Assembly: GCF_016881005.1 (NCBI RefSeq)
Contig: NZ_JACOPV010000007.1
Span: 186,001-250,000, forward strand
DNA length: 64,000 nt
Origin: Pseudomonas arcuscaelestis
Lineage (GTDB): Bacteria; Pseudomonadota; Gammaproteobacteria; Pseudomonadales; Pseudomonadaceae
Direction of reading: 5' to 3'
Shown: positions 50,506 through 60,085 of the stretch, piece by piece
Position numbering within the stretch: the first letter of the stretch is position 1
Layout of the letters: every line of letters starts with the position of its first letter
Made by a program: the position numbers and the translations under genes
The notes under the pieces: generated by a model
Seen by the model: only the letters and a program-made list of their open reading frames with translations
Database searches by the model: none
Told to the model about the DNA's origin: nothing

Positions 50506-50521
50506 AGGCATATAACTTGCT
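50506..50521 (+). promoter_or_regulatory. Sigma-54-like -24/-12 element upstream of rpoN
   Basis: AGGCATATAACTTGCT has GG and GC exactly ten bases apart and the TTGC box of sigma-54 promoters, though the -24 box is AGGCAT where the consensus is TGGCAC. It ends 73 bases before the rpoN ATG. Negative autoregulation of rpoN is reported in P. putida as I recall, so this could be where RpoN-polymerase acts. This is a motif match only. Confidence 0.5.
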
Positions 50522-50594
50522 TAAAGTTGGCGCTTCGGTGCCCTTGTAGTGGATGGCGCATGTGCGCCGGCGAAAAAGGTGTTAAGCCCCTGCC

Positions 50595-52088
50595 ATGAAA
50601 CCATCGCTCGTCCTAAGAATGGGCCAGCAACTGACGATGACTCCTCAGTTGCAACAGGCTATCCGACTACTCCAGCTTTCTACCCTGGACCTCCAGCAGG
50701 AAATCCAGGAAGCGCTGGAGTCGAACCCGATGCTCGAACGCCAGGAAGAAGGCGAGGATTTCGACAACAGCGACCCGATGGCGGATAACGCCGAAAGTAA
50801 ACCTGTCGCCGAAGTCCAGGACAGCAGCTTCCAGGAAACCACGCAAACTGTGGATAACCTGGAAGATGGCGAATGGAGCGAGCGCATACCCAACGAACTT
50901 CCCGTCGACACCGCCTGGGAAGACATCTACCAGACCAGTGCCAGCAGCCTGCCCAGCAACGACGATGACGAGTGGGACTTCACCACCCGCACGTCGGCGG
51001 GCGAGAGCCTGCAAAGCCACCTGCTCTGGCAGTTGAACCTGGCGCCGATGTCCGATACCGACCGGCTCATCGCCGTTACCCTGATCGACTGCATCAACAG
51101 CCAGGGCTACCTGGACGAAACCCTCGAGGAAGTCTGCGAGTCCTTCGATCCCGAGCTGGACATCGAACTCGATGAAATCGAAGCCGTCTTGCATCGTATC
51201 CAGCAGTTCGAACCGTCCGGAATCGGCGCGCGCAACCTCAGTGAGTGCTTGCTCCTGCAATTGCGCCAGTTGCCAGCCAATACCCCCTGGATGGCCGAAT
51301 CCCAGCGACTGGTGCGGGACTTCATCGACCTGCTCGGCAGTCGCGACTACAGCCAATTGATGCGCCGGATGAAGCTCAAGGAAGACGAGCTGCGCCAGGT
51401 CATTGAGTTGGTCCAGAGCCTCAACCCTCGCCCGGGCTCGCAGATCGAGTCCAGCGAACCCGAATATGTAGTCCCCGACGTAATCGTACGCAAGGACAAC
51501 GAGCGCTGGCTGGTCGAACTCAACCAGGAGGCCGTGCCGCGCCTGCGGGTCAATCCGCAGTACGCAGGTTTCGTGCGCCGTGCCGACACCAGTGCCGACA
51601 ACACCTTCATGCGCAACCAGTTGCAAGAGGCCCGATGGTTCATCAAGAGCCTGCAGAGCCGCAACGAAACCTTGATGAAGGTCGCCACCCAGATCGTCGA
51701 ACACCAGCGCGGTTTCCTCGACCATGGCGACGAAGCAATGAAGCCTTTGGTGCTGCACGACATCGCCGAGGCGGTGGGCATGCACGAGTCGACGATTTCT
51801 CGGGTCACCACGCAGAAATACATGCATACACCTCGGGGAATTTACGAGCTGAAGTACTTTTTCTCCAGCCACGTAAGCACCTCTGAAGGCGGCGAATGCT
51901 CGTCCACAGCGATTCGCGCGATCATCAAAAAACTGGTTGCCGCTGAAAATCAGAAAAAGCCATTGAGTGACAGCAAGATCGCTGGTTTACTGGAGGCACA
52001 AGGCATCCAGGTAGCCCGTCGCACCGTCGCCAAGTACCGCGAGTCCCTCGGCATTGCACCGTCGAGTGAACGCAAGCGACTGATGTAG
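50595..52088 (+). CDS. rpoN: RNA polymerase sigma-54 factor
   Basis: The 497-residue sigma-54 directs transcription from -24/-12 promoters with ATP-driven activators, such as GcsR in this window. The N-terminal Gln-rich region I ([23 protein letters not shown]) contacts activators; an acidic region II follows; the RpoN box [10 protein letters not shown] is at residues 474-483. The length is typical. It is followed by hpf, ptsN, rapZ and ptsO, a conserved cluster whose products modulate sigma-54 and nitrogen or carbon signalling. Confidence 0.98.
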   Translation: MKPSLVLRMGQQLTMTPQLQQAIRLLQLSTLDLQQEIQEALESNPMLERQEEGEDFDNSDPMADNAESKPVAEVQDSSFQETTQTVDNLEDGEWSERIPNELPVDTAWEDIYQTSASSLPSNDDDEWDFTTRTSAGESLQSHLLWQLNLAPMSDTDRLIAVTLIDCINSQGYLDETLEEVCESFDPELDIELDEIEAVLHRIQQFEPSGIGARNLSECLLLQLRQLPANTPWMAESQRLVRDFIDLLGSRDYSQLMRRMKLKEDELRQVIELVQSLNPRPGSQIESSEPEYVVPDVIVRKDNERWLVELNQEAVPRLRVNPQYAGFVRRADTSADNTFMRNQLQEARWFIKSLQSRNETLMKVATQIVEHQRGFLDHGDEAMKPLVLHDIAEAVGMHESTISRVTTQKYMHTPRGIYELKYFFSSHVSTSEGGECSSTAIRAIIKKLVAAENQKKPLSDSKIAGLLEAQGIQVARRTVAKYRESLGIAPSSERKRLM

Positions 52089-52165
52089 CCCCTCGGATCG
52101 CCACAGCAGTTCAGTGGCAGGCGCAACACCTGCCTCTTATGCACGGGCAACAAAGGAGAAGCTGT

Positions 52166-52474
52166 ATGCAAGTCAATATCAGTGGACAGCATGTAGAAGT
52201 CACCCAGCCGCTGCGCGAGTACGTAGAACAGAAACTGAAACGGCTGGAAGGGCACTTTGACAAGATTACCAACGTAACGGTGATCATGAAGGTCGAGAAA
52301 CTGCAGCAGAAAATTGAAGCAACGCTGTTTATTCCCGGCGGCGAAGTGGTTGCAAATGCCGAACACACAGACATGTATGCAGCGATCGACGCCTTGACCG
52401 ACAAGCTCGACCGCCAACTGAAAAAACACAAGGAAAAACAGCAAAGCCTGCTGCAAGGTGCAGCGGCCCGCTGA
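52166..52474 (+). CDS. hpf: Ribosome hibernation promoting factor (short HPF)
   Basis: The 102-residue protein binds the 30S decoding centre of idle ribosomes in stationary phase. MQVNISGQHVEVTQPLREY and the basic C-terminus (KLDRQLKKHKEKQQ) identify the short HPF/YhbH form. The ATG at 52166 has AAGGAG upstream; the longer frame lacks one. It lies between rpoN and ptsN. Confidence 0.95.
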   Translation: MQVNISGQHVEVTQPLREYVEQKLKRLEGHFDKITNVTVIMKVEKLQQKIEATLFIPGGEVVANAEHTDMYAAIDALTDKLDRQLKKHKEKQQSLLQGAAAR

Positions 52475-52486
52475 TCCCCCTCATCC

Positions 52487-52951
52487 ATGATCCGACTTGA
52501 AACCATCCTGACCCCCGGCCGTTCTTTAGTGAACGCGCCGGGTGGCAGTAAAAAGCGCGCACTCCAGGAAATCGCCACCCTGATCCACCGGGAAGTTCCG
52601 GACCTGGAGATGCAAATCGTTTTTGAAAGCCTGTTTGCCCGGGAGAAACTCGGGTCGACCGGATTTGGTAATGGCATTGCCATTCCACATTGCCGCCTAA
52701 AAGGCTGCACTTCCCCCATCAGCGCCCTGATACACCTGGATGCACCGATCGACTATGACGCCATCGATGGCGCCCCGGTCGATCTGCTGTTTGTCCTGCT
52801 GGTTCCCGAAGCGGCCACCGATGCGCACCTTGAACTGTTGCGCCAAATTGCCAGCATGCTCGACCGCAAGGAAGTGCGTGACCGGCTACGTGCCGCCCAG
52901 AGCAGTGAAGCCCTGTACCAGGTTGTACTGGACGTACAGAACGAGCACTGA
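52487..52951 (+). CDS. ptsN: Nitrogen PTS enzyme IIA (EIIA-Ntr)
   Basis: The 154-residue protein is the terminal phosphate acceptor of the nitrogen phosphotransferase system; it regulates potassium transport and carbon and nitrogen metabolism and is not a sugar transporter. The phosphorylated histidine is His68 in [11 protein letters not shown]. It receives phosphate from PtsO, encoded two genes downstream. It stands 12 bases after hpf and 2 bases before rapZ. Confidence 0.96.
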   Translation: MIRLETILTPGRSLVNAPGGSKKRALQEIATLIHREVPDLEMQIVFESLFAREKLGSTGFGNGIAIPHCRLKGCTSPISALIHLDAPIDYDAIDGAPVDLLFVLLVPEAATDAHLELLRQIASMLDRKEVRDRLRAAQSSEALYQVVLDVQNEH

Positions 52952-52953
52952 AC

Positions 52954-53808
52954 ATGCGCCTGATTATCGTCAGTGGCCGATCCGGCTCCGGCAAGAGCAC
53001 CGCCCTCGCAGTCCTGGAGGACCACGGCTACTACTGCATCGATAACCTGCCTGCCGGGCTGCTGCCGCAGCTGGCTGAAAACGCCCTGATCAACACCGAG
53101 TTGATGCAGCCGAAGGTGGCCGTGTCGATCGATGCGCGTAACCTCCCGAGTCATCTGACTCGATTCCCGGAACTTCTGGAAGACGCCCGAAGCAAGCACA
53201 TTCAATGTGATGTGCTGTATCTGGATGCCGATGAAGAAACCCTGCTCAAGCGCTTCTCGGAAACCCGCAGGCGCCATCCGCTGACCAACGCCAATCGCTC
53301 GCTGGCCGAAGCGATCAAGGTCGAAACCGACCTGTTGGGGCCGATTGCCGACCTTGCCGACCTGAAGATCGACACCACCAATCTGAACCTGTATCAGTTG
53401 CGTGACTCGATCAAGCTTCGCCTGCTCAACCAGCCGGAGCCTGGCACTGCATTTTTGGTCGAGTCGTTCGGTTTCAAGCGCGGCATGCCGGTTGATGCCG
53501 ACCTGGTGTTCGATGTGCGCTGTCTGCCCAATCCTTACTGGAAGCCGGAACTGCGCGATCACTCCGGGCTCGAACAACCTGTTATTGATTACCTGGCTGC
53601 ACAGCCTGATGTCGAGGAAATGTACCAGGACATCTCCAGCTACCTGCTTAAATGGTTGCCACGCTTTGCCGCCAGCAACCGCGCTTACGTAACCATTGCC
53701 ATTGGCTGTACCGGGGGACACCACCGTTCGGTTTACTTGACCGAACGCCTGGGCCAGTCGCTGCAGCAATCCTTGAAGAATGTCCAGGTTCGCCACCGCG
53801 ACCTCTAG
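52954..53808 (+). CDS. rapZ: RNase adapter / nucleotide-binding protein RapZ
   Basis: The 284-residue protein has an N-terminal P-loop kinase-like domain (Walker A GRSGSGKS at 8-15) and a C-terminal domain with the [11 protein letters not shown] motif. In E. coli RapZ guides RNase E to the sRNA GlmZ to control glucosamine-6-phosphate synthase; whether this holds in Pseudomonas is uncertain. It lies between ptsN and ptsO, as usual. Confidence 0.95.
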   Translation: MRLIIVSGRSGSGKSTALAVLEDHGYYCIDNLPAGLLPQLAENALINTELMQPKVAVSIDARNLPSHLTRFPELLEDARSKHIQCDVLYLDADEETLLKRFSETRRRHPLTNANRSLAEAIKVETDLLGPIADLADLKIDTTNLNLYQLRDSIKLRLLNQPEPGTAFLVESFGFKRGMPVDADLVFDVRCLPNPYWKPELRDHSGLEQPVIDYLAAQPDVEEMYQDISSYLLKWLPRFAASNRAYVTIAIGCTGGHHRSVYLTERLGQSLQQSLKNVQVRHRDL

Positions 53809-53828
53809 CCCACAGGACTACCGCCGCG

Positions 53829-54101
53829 ATGCCCGCTCGTGAAATAACCATCATCAACAAGCTGGGGCTGCACGCCCGGGCTGCGGCAAAGTTCGTCGGC
53901 GTGGCCGGACGCTTCCCCTGTACGGTGCGCGTCGGTCGAGCCCCAGACAAACTGGTGGATGGCAAGAGCATCATGGCTGTAATGATGCTCGCCGCGGGCA
54001 AAGGCACCCAGGTTCACTTGCACACCGAGGGCGAAGAAGAAGATGCAGCGCTCACGGCACTGGTCGAACTGATCAACAACTACTTCGACGAGGGCGAGTA
54101 A
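53829..54101 (+). CDS. ptsO: Nitrogen PTS phosphocarrier NPr
   Basis: The 90-residue HPr-like protein passes phosphate from PtsP to PtsN. The active histidine is His15 in KLGLHARAAAKF, and DGKSIMAVMML carries the regulatory serine region. The ATG at 53829 follows the rapZ stop by 20 bases; the longer frame lies inside rapZ. It ends the rpoN cluster and converges on the ZIP gene. Confidence 0.95.
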   Translation: MPAREITIINKLGLHARAAAKFVGVAGRFPCTVRVGRAPDKLVDGKSIMAVMMLAAGKGTQVHLHTEGEEEDAALTALVELINNYFDEGE

Positions 54102-54118
54102 GCGCCCTCGCCCGCCTC

Positions 54119-55012
54119 TTACGACAACGCCGTATCCATCACCATCATCAGGCAGAAGCCAACGCAAAGCCCCAGGCTTGCCAGGCGATGATGACCGTTG
54201 CTGCGTGACTCGGGAATGATCTCCTGGGTCACCACCAACAACATGGCCCCAGCCGCAAAGGCCAGGCCAAGTGGCAACAGCATCTGCGCCACCGTCACCA
54301 GCCAAGCACAAAGCACCGCCGCCACCGGCTCAACCAGCCCAGAGGCCGCGCCGATGGCGAAAGCCTTGAACCGCGCCATACCGGCTCCGGCGAGGACCAG
54401 GGCAATCACCAGGCCCTCAGGCACATCCTGCAACGCGATACCCATCGCCAGACTGTCGGCATCGGCCATCCCTCCGCCTGCCGACACGCCGATAGCCATA
54501 CCTTCCGGAATGTTGTGAGCAATGATAGCAATGACGAAAACCCAGATCCGCGCCGCAATCACCGGCTGCTGGGTGTTGCCCACCAATGCCTCGGGCGAGG
54601 CGCCGGAGACTTTCAGGTCGACCAGGTAAAGGCAAAATGCACCGAACAACAAACCGAAGCTGATCAGCCCCCCGGCGCCCCATTTGCCCAGGCCAATCGC
54701 CTGAGCGGCGTCGAGGCCGGGAATGATCAGGGAAAACGCAGTCGCCGCCAGCATTACCCCTGCGCCAAAGCCCAGCAACGTATCGGCCAAGGCTACCGGC
54801 ATACTGCGGATTACCAGCACCGGTACCGCACCCAGGGCGGTGCCCAGCGCACACAAGGCGCCTCCTTCGAGCGCACGCATCATGCGTGGCTCAAGGTCTA
54901 GCCAGGCAAAACCCTGTGCCACCAGCAGCGCGAAGCCAACCAGTAACAACAAAGTACCCAGCGCCAGGCGAAACAAGCGCACGCTGCCAATGGACATCAC
55001 ATCGGAACGCAT
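54119..55012 (-). CDS. ZIP-family metal transporter
   Basis: The 297-residue inner-membrane protein has eight hydrophobic segments and the ZIP helix IV motif HNIPEGMAIGV, with a partner motif QDVPEGLVIAL in helix V; these carry the metal-binding His and Glu residues. It is the last gene of the fagA-fumC-orfX-sodA operon, 11 bases after sodA, corresponding to PA4467 in P. aeruginosa. ZIP proteins import zinc, iron or manganese. Its place beside a manganese superoxide dismutase under Fur control makes manganese or a broad divalent role attractive. The start ATG 55012 is the best guess; 54997 is an alternative. Confidence 0.86.
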   Translation of the reverse strand: MRSDVMSIGSVRLFRLALGTLLLLVGFALLVAQGFAWLDLEPRMMRALEGGALCALGTALGAVPVLVIRSMPVALADTLLGFGAGVMLAATAFSLIIPGLDAAQAIGLGKWGAGGLISFGLLFGAFCLYLVDLKVSGASPEALVGNTQQPVIAARIWVFVIAIIAHNIPEGMAIGVSAGGGMADADSLAMGIALQDVPEGLVIALVLAGAGMARFKAFAIGAASGLVEPVAAVLCAWLVTVAQMLLPLGLAFAAGAMLLVVTQEIIPESRSNGHHRLASLGLCVGFCLMMVMDTALS

Positions 55013-55023
55013 ACCGGAGCGAC

Positions 55024-55635
55024 TCACGCCAGGGCAGTTACATAGCGGCGTTCTACCTCGGACCAATCGATCACGTTGTAGAAAGCATTGATGTATTCAG
55101 GGCGACGGTTCTGATACAGCAGGTAATACGCATGCTCCCAGACATCCAGTCCAAGGATTGGCGTATTGCCATTCATCAGCGGGCTGTCCTGGTTGCCACT
55201 GCTCTCCACGACCAGGGTCTTTTCCGGCGTTACGCTCAGCCACGCCCAGCCGCTGCCGAAGCGGGTCAACGCAGCCTTGGTGAAAGCATCCTTGAAGGAC
55301 TCAAAGCCCCCCAACTGTGCATCGATCGCCTCGCCCACCGCCCCAACGGGCTCACCACCACCCTGAGGTGACATTACCGTCCAGAACAGTGAGTGATTGG
55401 CATGGCCACCGCCCTGATTGATGACCGCAGCCTGGAGCTTGTGTGGCAGTTGTTTCACTGCAGCGACCAACGCTTCTACCGACCAATCAGCCCACTCGGA
55501 CCCTTCGACCGCTGCGTTAAGGTTGTTGATGTAGGTCTGGTGGTGCTTGCTGTGGTGGATTTGCATGGTCTGGGTGTCGATGTGCGGTTCCAGCGCATCG
55601 TAGGCGTAAGGCAATGCAGGCAAGGTGTAAGGCAT
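55024..55635 (-). CDS. sodA: Superoxide dismutase, manganese type
   Basis: The 203-residue cytoplasmic enzyme dismutates superoxide. Metal ligands include His27 (QIHHSKHH) and the DVWEHAYYL motif near the C-terminus; GNQDSPLM marks the Mn-type enzyme. In P. aeruginosa the same operon provides SodA when iron is short, replacing the iron enzyme SodB. It starts two bases after the orfX stop, and the ZIP gene follows it. Confidence 0.95.
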   Translation of the reverse strand: MPYTLPALPYAYDALEPHIDTQTMQIHHSKHHQTYINNLNAAVEGSEWADWSVEALVAAVKQLPHKLQAAVINQGGGHANHSLFWTVMSPQGGGEPVGAVGEAIDAQLGGFESFKDAFTKAALTRFGSGWAWLSVTPEKTLVVESSGNQDSPLMNGNTPILGLDVWEHAYYLLYQNRRPEYINAFYNVIDWSEVERRYVTALA

Positions 55636-55637
55636 TT

Positions 55638-56099
55638 TCAGTGGATTCCGTAGTGGTGTGCTGAAGACCCGACGCTTTCCTGACCGGCCAGTGCCACCGG
55701 TTGCGGGCCATGACTGTGAAGCAGGCGTTCGGTTCGCGGGTACTGGCCGTACTCGCTGATGAAATTCAGTAGTTCGGTATAGGTTTTGCTGCTATGACGC
55801 AGCGCCGCTTGGCGCAACGCAGGTGCCAGACGCTGATCCTGCATGGCCTGCAGCAACCGCTGGTGGACAGCGCAGAGGTACTCCGCGCTTTCCTGCGGTT
55901 GATTCAGGCGCAAGTGCAGATCGGCCAGGTTGTGATGCGCGATCACGCACACCGCAACCGCTTCGTCGGCGTCATGCCAGCGCTCGAATAACACCTGGGC
56001 CAGGGCCAGGGCCTGCAGGTACAACTCGCGGGCGTCTACCAGTTCACCTTGTTCGAACAGGCGGTTGGCGATCTCTGTGGTGCGTTTCCAGTGCTGCAT
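55638..56099 (-). CDS. Conserved protein of the sodA-fumC operon (orfX)
   Basis: The 153-residue protein matches, by position, the orfX/PA4469 gene of the P. aeruginosa fagA-fumC-orfX-sodA operon. It is helical, with TPR-like repeats (about residues 5-90: [20 protein letters not shown], then [18 protein letters not shown]), and its C-terminal tail is poorly ordered and His-rich. There is no signal peptide or membrane segment. Its function is unknown; regulation by Fur and company with SodA and FumC suggest a role in low-iron physiology. Confidence 0.85.
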   Translation of the reverse strand: MQHWKRTTEIANRLFEQGELVDARELYLQALALAQVLFERWHDADEAVAVCVIAHHNLADLHLRLNQPQESAEYLCAVHQRLLQAMQDQRLAPALRQAALRHSSKTYTELLNFISEYGQYPRTERLLHSHGPQPVALAGQESVGSSAHHYGIH

Positions 56100-56119
56100 G
56101 ACAAACCTCCAGGGCGGTG

Positions 56120-57496
56120 TCAGATACCGCCAGCGGTGAGCTTTTCCGGGTCCAGCAGTACTTCAAGTTGGCTACGCGACAAGTCGGTGTGTTCCAGGGC
56201 CACGTCGATAATCGGGCGCCCTTGCTTGTAGGCGGTCTTGGCGATTTCCGCGGCTTTCTGATAGCCGATGATCGGGTTCAAGGCGGTGACCAGAATCGGG
56301 TTGCGCGCCAACGCTTCCTTGAGCTTGGGCTCGTTGACCTTGAAGCTGGCAATCGCTTTGTCCGCCAGCAAGCGGCTGACGTTAGCCATGAGCTCGATGC
56401 TGCTGAGCAGGTTCTGGGCAATGATTGGCAGCATGACGTTGAGCTCGAAGTTGCCCGACTGCCCCGCCACCGCGATGGTCGCGTCGTTGCCGATAACCTG
56501 TGCGGCTACCATCGCGGTGGCTTCCGGAATCACGGGGTTTACTTTGCCGGGCATGATCGAAGAGCCAGGTTGCAGGCCCTCAAGCTCAATTTCGCCCAAG
56601 CCTGCCAATGGTCCGGAGTTCATCCAGCGCAAGTCGTTGGCAATTTTCATCAGGGCGACGGCTGTGGTCTTGAGCTGACCCGACACTGCCACGGCGGTGT
56701 CCTGCGAGCCGATCAATGCAAACAGGTTTTGCCCCGGTGTAAACGGTATTTGGGTGAGCGTGGAAAGCTGTTGGCTGAAGCGCACGGCAAACTCCGGATG
56801 AGCATTGACCCCGGTCCCTACCGCCGTACCGCCCTGGGCCAGCGCCTGTAGGGCGGGCAACGTCGACTCAATGTGTGCGACAGCTGCCCGGACCTGCGCC
56901 GCCCATCCACCGAGCACCTGGCTCATGCGCACGGGCATCGCATCCATCAAGTGGGTGCGACCGGTCTTGATGAATGGATGCACCTCAACAGCCTTGCGCT
57001 CGATCACCTGAACCAGATGCCTCAAGGCCGGCAGCAGTTGCTCGTGCAATGCCAGAGCGGCACTCACATGAATTGTGGTGGGGATGATGTCGTTGCTGCT
57101 CTGCCCGCAATTGACGTGGTCATTGGGGTTGATGTTGTCGCCAAATATGCGACTCGCCAGGGTGGCAATCACCTCGTTGGCGTTCATGTTCGAGCTGGTG
57201 CCGGAGCCGGTCTGAAAAATGTCCACCGGGAAGTGCTGGATGAAATCGCCGGACAGAAGCTGCTCTACCGCCTTGACGATAGCCTCGCCCTGCCCTGCTT
57301 GCATTTGTTCGAGTTCGACGTTGGCCTTGGCTGCAGCAGCCTTGGCCAGCAACAGTGCACGAATGAACTGTATGGGCATGCGTTGTTGGCTAACCGGGAA
57401 GTTGTTTACCGCTCGCTGGGTTTGAGCGCCATAAAGGGCTTCGGCCGGCACCTGCAGTTCACCCATGCTGTCACGCTCGATCCGGGTATTACTCAT
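56120..57496 (-). CDS. fumC: Fumarase C (iron-independent)
   Basis: The 458-residue class II fumarase interconverts fumarate and malate without an iron-sulfur cluster, so it can replace the iron-dependent enzyme when iron is scarce. SGTSSNMNANEV, GRTHLMDAMPV and the signature GSSIMPGKVNPV are present. The second ATG (57496), seven bases from the AAGGA site, gives the usual N-terminus; it overlaps the end of fagA. It is the second gene of the Fur-controlled operon. Confidence 0.95.
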   Translation of the reverse strand: MSNTRIERDSMGELQVPAEALYGAQTQRAVNNFPVSQQRMPIQFIRALLLAKAAAAKANVELEQMQAGQGEAIVKAVEQLLSGDFIQHFPVDIFQTGSGTSSNMNANEVIATLASRIFGDNINPNDHVNCGQSSNDIIPTTIHVSAALALHEQLLPALRHLVQVIERKAVEVHPFIKTGRTHLMDAMPVRMSQVLGGWAAQVRAAVAHIESTLPALQALAQGGTAVGTGVNAHPEFAVRFSQQLSTLTQIPFTPGQNLFALIGSQDTAVAVSGQLKTTAVALMKIANDLRWMNSGPLAGLGEIELEGLQPGSSIMPGKVNPVIPEATAMVAAQVIGNDATIAVAGQSGNFELNVMLPIIAQNLLSSIELMANVSRLLADKAIASFKVNEPKLKEALARNPILVTALNPIIGYQKAAEIAKTAYKQGRPIIDVALEHTDLSRSQLEVLLDPEKLTAGGI

Positions 57497-57890
57497 CATC
57501 AAATCCTTGCATCAGTTCAGCGAAAGAAATCGAAGGCAGCAGCGTGCAGTTCGCCAGTTGCAGGGCGAGAGGCTGCCAACGCTGGCCGTGCTCGCCACCA
57601 TCGAGCTTGCGCAGCTGCAGCAGTGGCTTCCAGGCCTGATCCAGGCACAAGCAGCGCCAATGCCAAGGCAGCATGCGATCGCAGGCGGTATCCAGGAGCA
57701 GACGGAATGAGGTCAGGGCGACGGTCCATGCCGAAGTCTCGGTGCAGCACACCAGATAGCGACCTTCAGCCAGGTAATGTTCGATCAAGCGCGGCTCGTC
57801 CGGCTCCATCGCGCAACGTATGCGGCGACTGAGCCAGCGCCAGTTTTCGAGGTAGGGCAATTCGTGAAGGACAGGTTTCATGAACATCAT
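57489..57890 (-). CDS. fagA: Fur-associated protein FagA
   Basis: The 133-residue soluble protein corresponds to fagA of P. aeruginosa, the first gene of the fumC-sodA operon. It is rich in Trp, Leu and Cys (ENWRWLSRRIRC, LVCCTETSAWT, LPWHWRCLCLD) with no known domain; its function is unknown. The start is uncertain: ATG codons lie at 57890, 57887 and 57881, none with a clear ribosome binding site, and the Fur box begins only seven bases from the first. Its end overlaps fumC. Confidence 0.82.
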   Translation of the reverse strand: MMFMKPVLHELPYLENWRWLSRRIRCAMEPDEPRLIEHYLAEGRYLVCCTETSAWTVALTSFRLLLDTACDRMLPWHWRCLCLDQAWKPLLQLRKLDGGEHGQRWQPLALQLANCTLLPSISFAELMQGFDDE

Positions 57891-57896
57891 CGCCTA

Positions 57897-57915
57897 GATA
57901 ATGATATTCATTATT
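57897..57915. promoter_or_regulatory. Strong Fur box of the fagA operon
   Basis: GATAATGATATTCATTATT matches 17 of 19 positions of the Fur consensus. It lies directly before fagA and is followed by a second site at 57919-57933. In P. aeruginosa this operon is Fur-repressed and induced by iron limitation. Confidence 0.9.
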
Positions 57916-57918
57916 AAA

Positions 57919-57933
57919 TGATAATTATAATCA
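57919..57933. promoter_or_regulatory. Second Fur site next to the first
   Basis: TGATAATTATAATCA matches the 7-1-7 Fur half-site arrangement with one mismatch. Together with the box at 57897 it makes an array of about 37 bases, which could allow cooperative Fur binding and tight repression. Confidence 0.75.
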
Positions 57934-57956
57934 GTTCAAGTCGAGCAGTGCAGATT

Positions 57957-57986
57957 AAACAAAAAGCCCGACACATGGCCGGGCTT
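57957..57986 (-). terminator. Terminator of pmbA (minus strand)
   Basis: On the minus strand AAGCCCG...CGGGCTT forms a seven-base-pair stem followed by TTTTTGTTT. It lies between the pmbA stop and the fagA promoter, ending pmbA transcription before the Fur region. Confidence 0.8.
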
Positions 57987-57990
57987 CTTG

Positions 57991-58060
57991 GGGAAGGCGC
58001 GGGATTGCCCCGCGATGGGTTTTCCTTCAGTGGACACAATCGCAGGGCAAGCCGCGGTTA
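57991..58060. repeat. Degenerate REP-like pair after pmbA
   Basis: GGCGCGGGATTGCCCCGCGA and AATCGCAGGGCAAGCCGCGG resemble the two REP arms of this window with several mismatches. They lie in the short stretch between the pmbA stop and its terminator. Confidence 0.4.
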
Positions 58061-58066
58061 AGCAAA

Positions 58067-59413
58067 TCAGCTACCGGCGACGGTCATCCGTTCAATCAAC
58101 ACCGAGCCCGTATGAATATTGCTACGGGTTTCCAGGTCATTCCCGATCGCGACAATCTGCTGGAACATATCTTTCATATTGCCGGCGATCGTGACTTCTT
58201 GCACGGCGAACTGAATTTCGCCGTTCTCGACCCAGTAACCTGCTGCGCCTCGCGAGTAGTCACCCGTCACCATGTTCAAACCGTGCCCCATCAGCTCAGT
58301 TACCAGCAACCCTCGGCCCATGCGCCGAATCAGTGCCGCCTGATCCTCCACACCATGGGTTACGTACAAGTTATGCACTCCACCGGCGTTGGCGGTACTC
58401 GGCAAGCCGAGTTTGCGTCCGGAATAAGTCCCCAGTACATAGGACACCAACTCCCCTTTTTCGACGAACGGTTTAGCGTAGGTCGCCAGGCCATCGCCAT
58501 CGAATGCCGCGCTGCCCAGTGCGCGCATCAGGTGTGGACGCTCATCCAGGGTCAGCCAGCTGGGAAACAGGCGCTGGCCCATGGTTCCTTCCAGGAACGA
58601 CGACTTTCGATACAGGCTGCCACCGGAAATCGCCGAGAGGAAACTGCCGAACAAGCCACCGGCGAGCTCTGCGGAAAACAACACCGGAACCTCACACGTG
58701 GGAACCGGACGGGCGCCCAGCCGGCTGGCCGCCCGCTGCGCGGCACGCTGGCCGATGCTGCGCGGATCGGCGAGCAACTCACCCTGGCGATTGACGTCGT
58801 ACCAATAATCGCGCTGCATTTGCCCATCGGCTTCGGCAATCATTACGCAACTGAGGCTGTGGCGAGTCGATGCATAGCCGCCAATAAAACCATTGCTGTT
58901 GCCATACACACGGCAGCCTTGATGAGTGCTGAGCGTGGTGCCGTCGGCGTTCTTGATTCGCGTGTCGGCCTCGAACGCGGCAGCTTCGCACGCCAGCGCC
59001 TTTTCGATGGCCTGCTCAGGGGTGATATCCCAGGCGTGATACAGATCGAAGTCAGTCAGGTCACGCGCCATCAGCGCCGGGTCGGCCAAGCCTGCACAGT
59101 CATCTTCAGAGGTGTGCTTGGCGATTGCCAGGGCGGCCGCGACGGTCTCGCGAATAGCGTCGGCGCCACTGGCCGAGGTACTGGCCGAGCCTTTGCGCTG
59201 ACCGACATACAGGGTGATGCCAAAGCCCTGGTCACGGTTGAATTCCACGGTTTCCACTTCACGCTGGCGCACCGACGTCGACAAACCCTGCTCCAGCGAC
59301 ACTGCCACTTCACAGGCGCTGGCGCCCTGGCGCTTGGCTTCGGCAATAATCTGCTCAACCTGCTCCTGCAAGGCCGGCAGGGCCTGTGGACCTACGCTCT
59401 GGACTGCACTCAT
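58067..59413 (-). CDS. pmbA: Metalloprotease-associated subunit TldE (PmbA)
   Basis: The 448-residue protein is the TldE/PmbA partner of TldD; together they form a peptidase that degrades unfolded peptides and, in E. coli, matures microcin B17 and affects CcdA stability. It lacks the HEXXXH zinc motif, as expected for TldE. The ATG at 59413 has a GGAG ribosome binding site; the longer frame start does not. tldD lies at 60086 on the same strand, separated by the oppositely oriented darP gene. Confidence 0.94.
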   Translation of the reverse strand: MSAVQSVGPQALPALQEQVEQIIAEAKRQGASACEVAVSLEQGLSTSVRQREVETVEFNRDQGFGITLYVGQRKGSASTSASGADAIRETVAAALAIAKHTSEDDCAGLADPALMARDLTDFDLYHAWDITPEQAIEKALACEAAAFEADTRIKNADGTTLSTHQGCRVYGNSNGFIGGYASTRHSLSCVMIAEADGQMQRDYWYDVNRQGELLADPRSIGQRAAQRAASRLGARPVPTCEVPVLFSAELAGGLFGSFLSAISGGSLYRKSSFLEGTMGQRLFPSWLTLDERPHLMRALGSAAFDGDGLATYAKPFVEKGELVSYVLGTYSGRKLGLPSTANAGGVHNLYVTHGVEDQAALIRRMGRGLLVTELMGHGLNMVTGDYSRGAAGYWVENGEIQFAVQEVTIAGNMKDMFQQIVAIGNDLETRSNIHTGSVLIERMTVAGS

Positions 59414-59521
59414 GGTTTTCTCCACTCAAATTCTGCGTTCGGCACGGGTCAATCTACGACCGGACCGGACAAGCGGCCCCCGACTGGTTATCATGGCGGC
59501 GATTCTCAGCGGACTGCCCCC

Positions 59522-60043
59522 ATGGTTGATTCTTACGACACCGCCTTTGACGGCGAAAAAAGCAAAACTCAGGTAAAGCGCGAAATGCAGGCCCTGGTCG
59601 AGATGGGCGAGCGCCTCACTACGCTCAAGCCCGATATCCTGGCCAAATTGCCGTTGACCGACGAACTGCGCGCCGCTCTGGAAGAGCACAAGCGGCACAC
59701 CGCCAACGAGGCGAAAAGACGCCATCGGTCGTTCATCGGCAAGCTCATGCGTGACCAGGACATCGACGCCATCACTGCGCTTCTTGACCAACTCGACGCG
59801 TCCTCCCGCCAGTACAACGAGCGTTTCCACAACCTTGAACGCTGGCGCGACCGACTGATCAATGGCACCGACGATGTCCTGGAGAAATTCGTCCAGGAAT
59901 TCCCGGATGCTGATCGCCAGCAACTGCGCTCGCAAATCCGTCAGGCCCAGCATGAGCTGAAAACCAACAAGACGCCGACCGCTAGCCGCAAGATCTTCAA
60001 GTACATCCGCGACCTCGACGAGATCCAACGCGGCCTGCGTTGA
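59522..60043 (+). CDS. darP: Ribosome biogenesis factor DarP (YjgA)
   Basis: The 173-residue protein is YjgA/DarP, which helps late 50S subunit assembly in E. coli. Conserved segments are [19 protein letters not shown] near the N-terminus and [12 protein letters not shown] at the C-terminus. The ATG at 59522 gives the family start; the huge upstream open frame is antisense to pmbA and is not used. The gene lies between pmbA and tldD in the opposite orientation, a common arrangement. Confidence 0.94.
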   Translation: MVDSYDTAFDGEKSKTQVKREMQALVEMGERLTTLKPDILAKLPLTDELRAALEEHKRHTANEAKRRHRSFIGKLMRDQDIDAITALLDQLDASSRQYNERFHNLERWRDRLINGTDDVLEKFVQEFPDADRQQLRSQIRQAQHELKTNKTPTASRKIFKYIRDLDEIQRGLR

Positions 60044-60050
60044 CCCTCGC

Positions 60051-60079
60051 TACCGGGCAGGCAACCTGCCCGCCCGGTA
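60051..60079. terminator. Hairpin between convergent darP and tldD
   Basis: GGGCAGG-CAA-CCTGCCC is a perfect seven-base-pair stem, extended by TACC/GGTA outer arms. It lies between the two stop codons. No strong T-run exists on either side, so its termination strength is uncertain. Confidence 0.4.
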
Positions 60080-60085
60080 TCAATT

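Noticed and set aside
54090..54109. GAGGGCG/CGCCCTC hairpin at the ptsO stop codon
   Set aside because: The stem is perfect, but it overlaps the end of ptsO and has no T-run on either strand, so I did not call a terminator.
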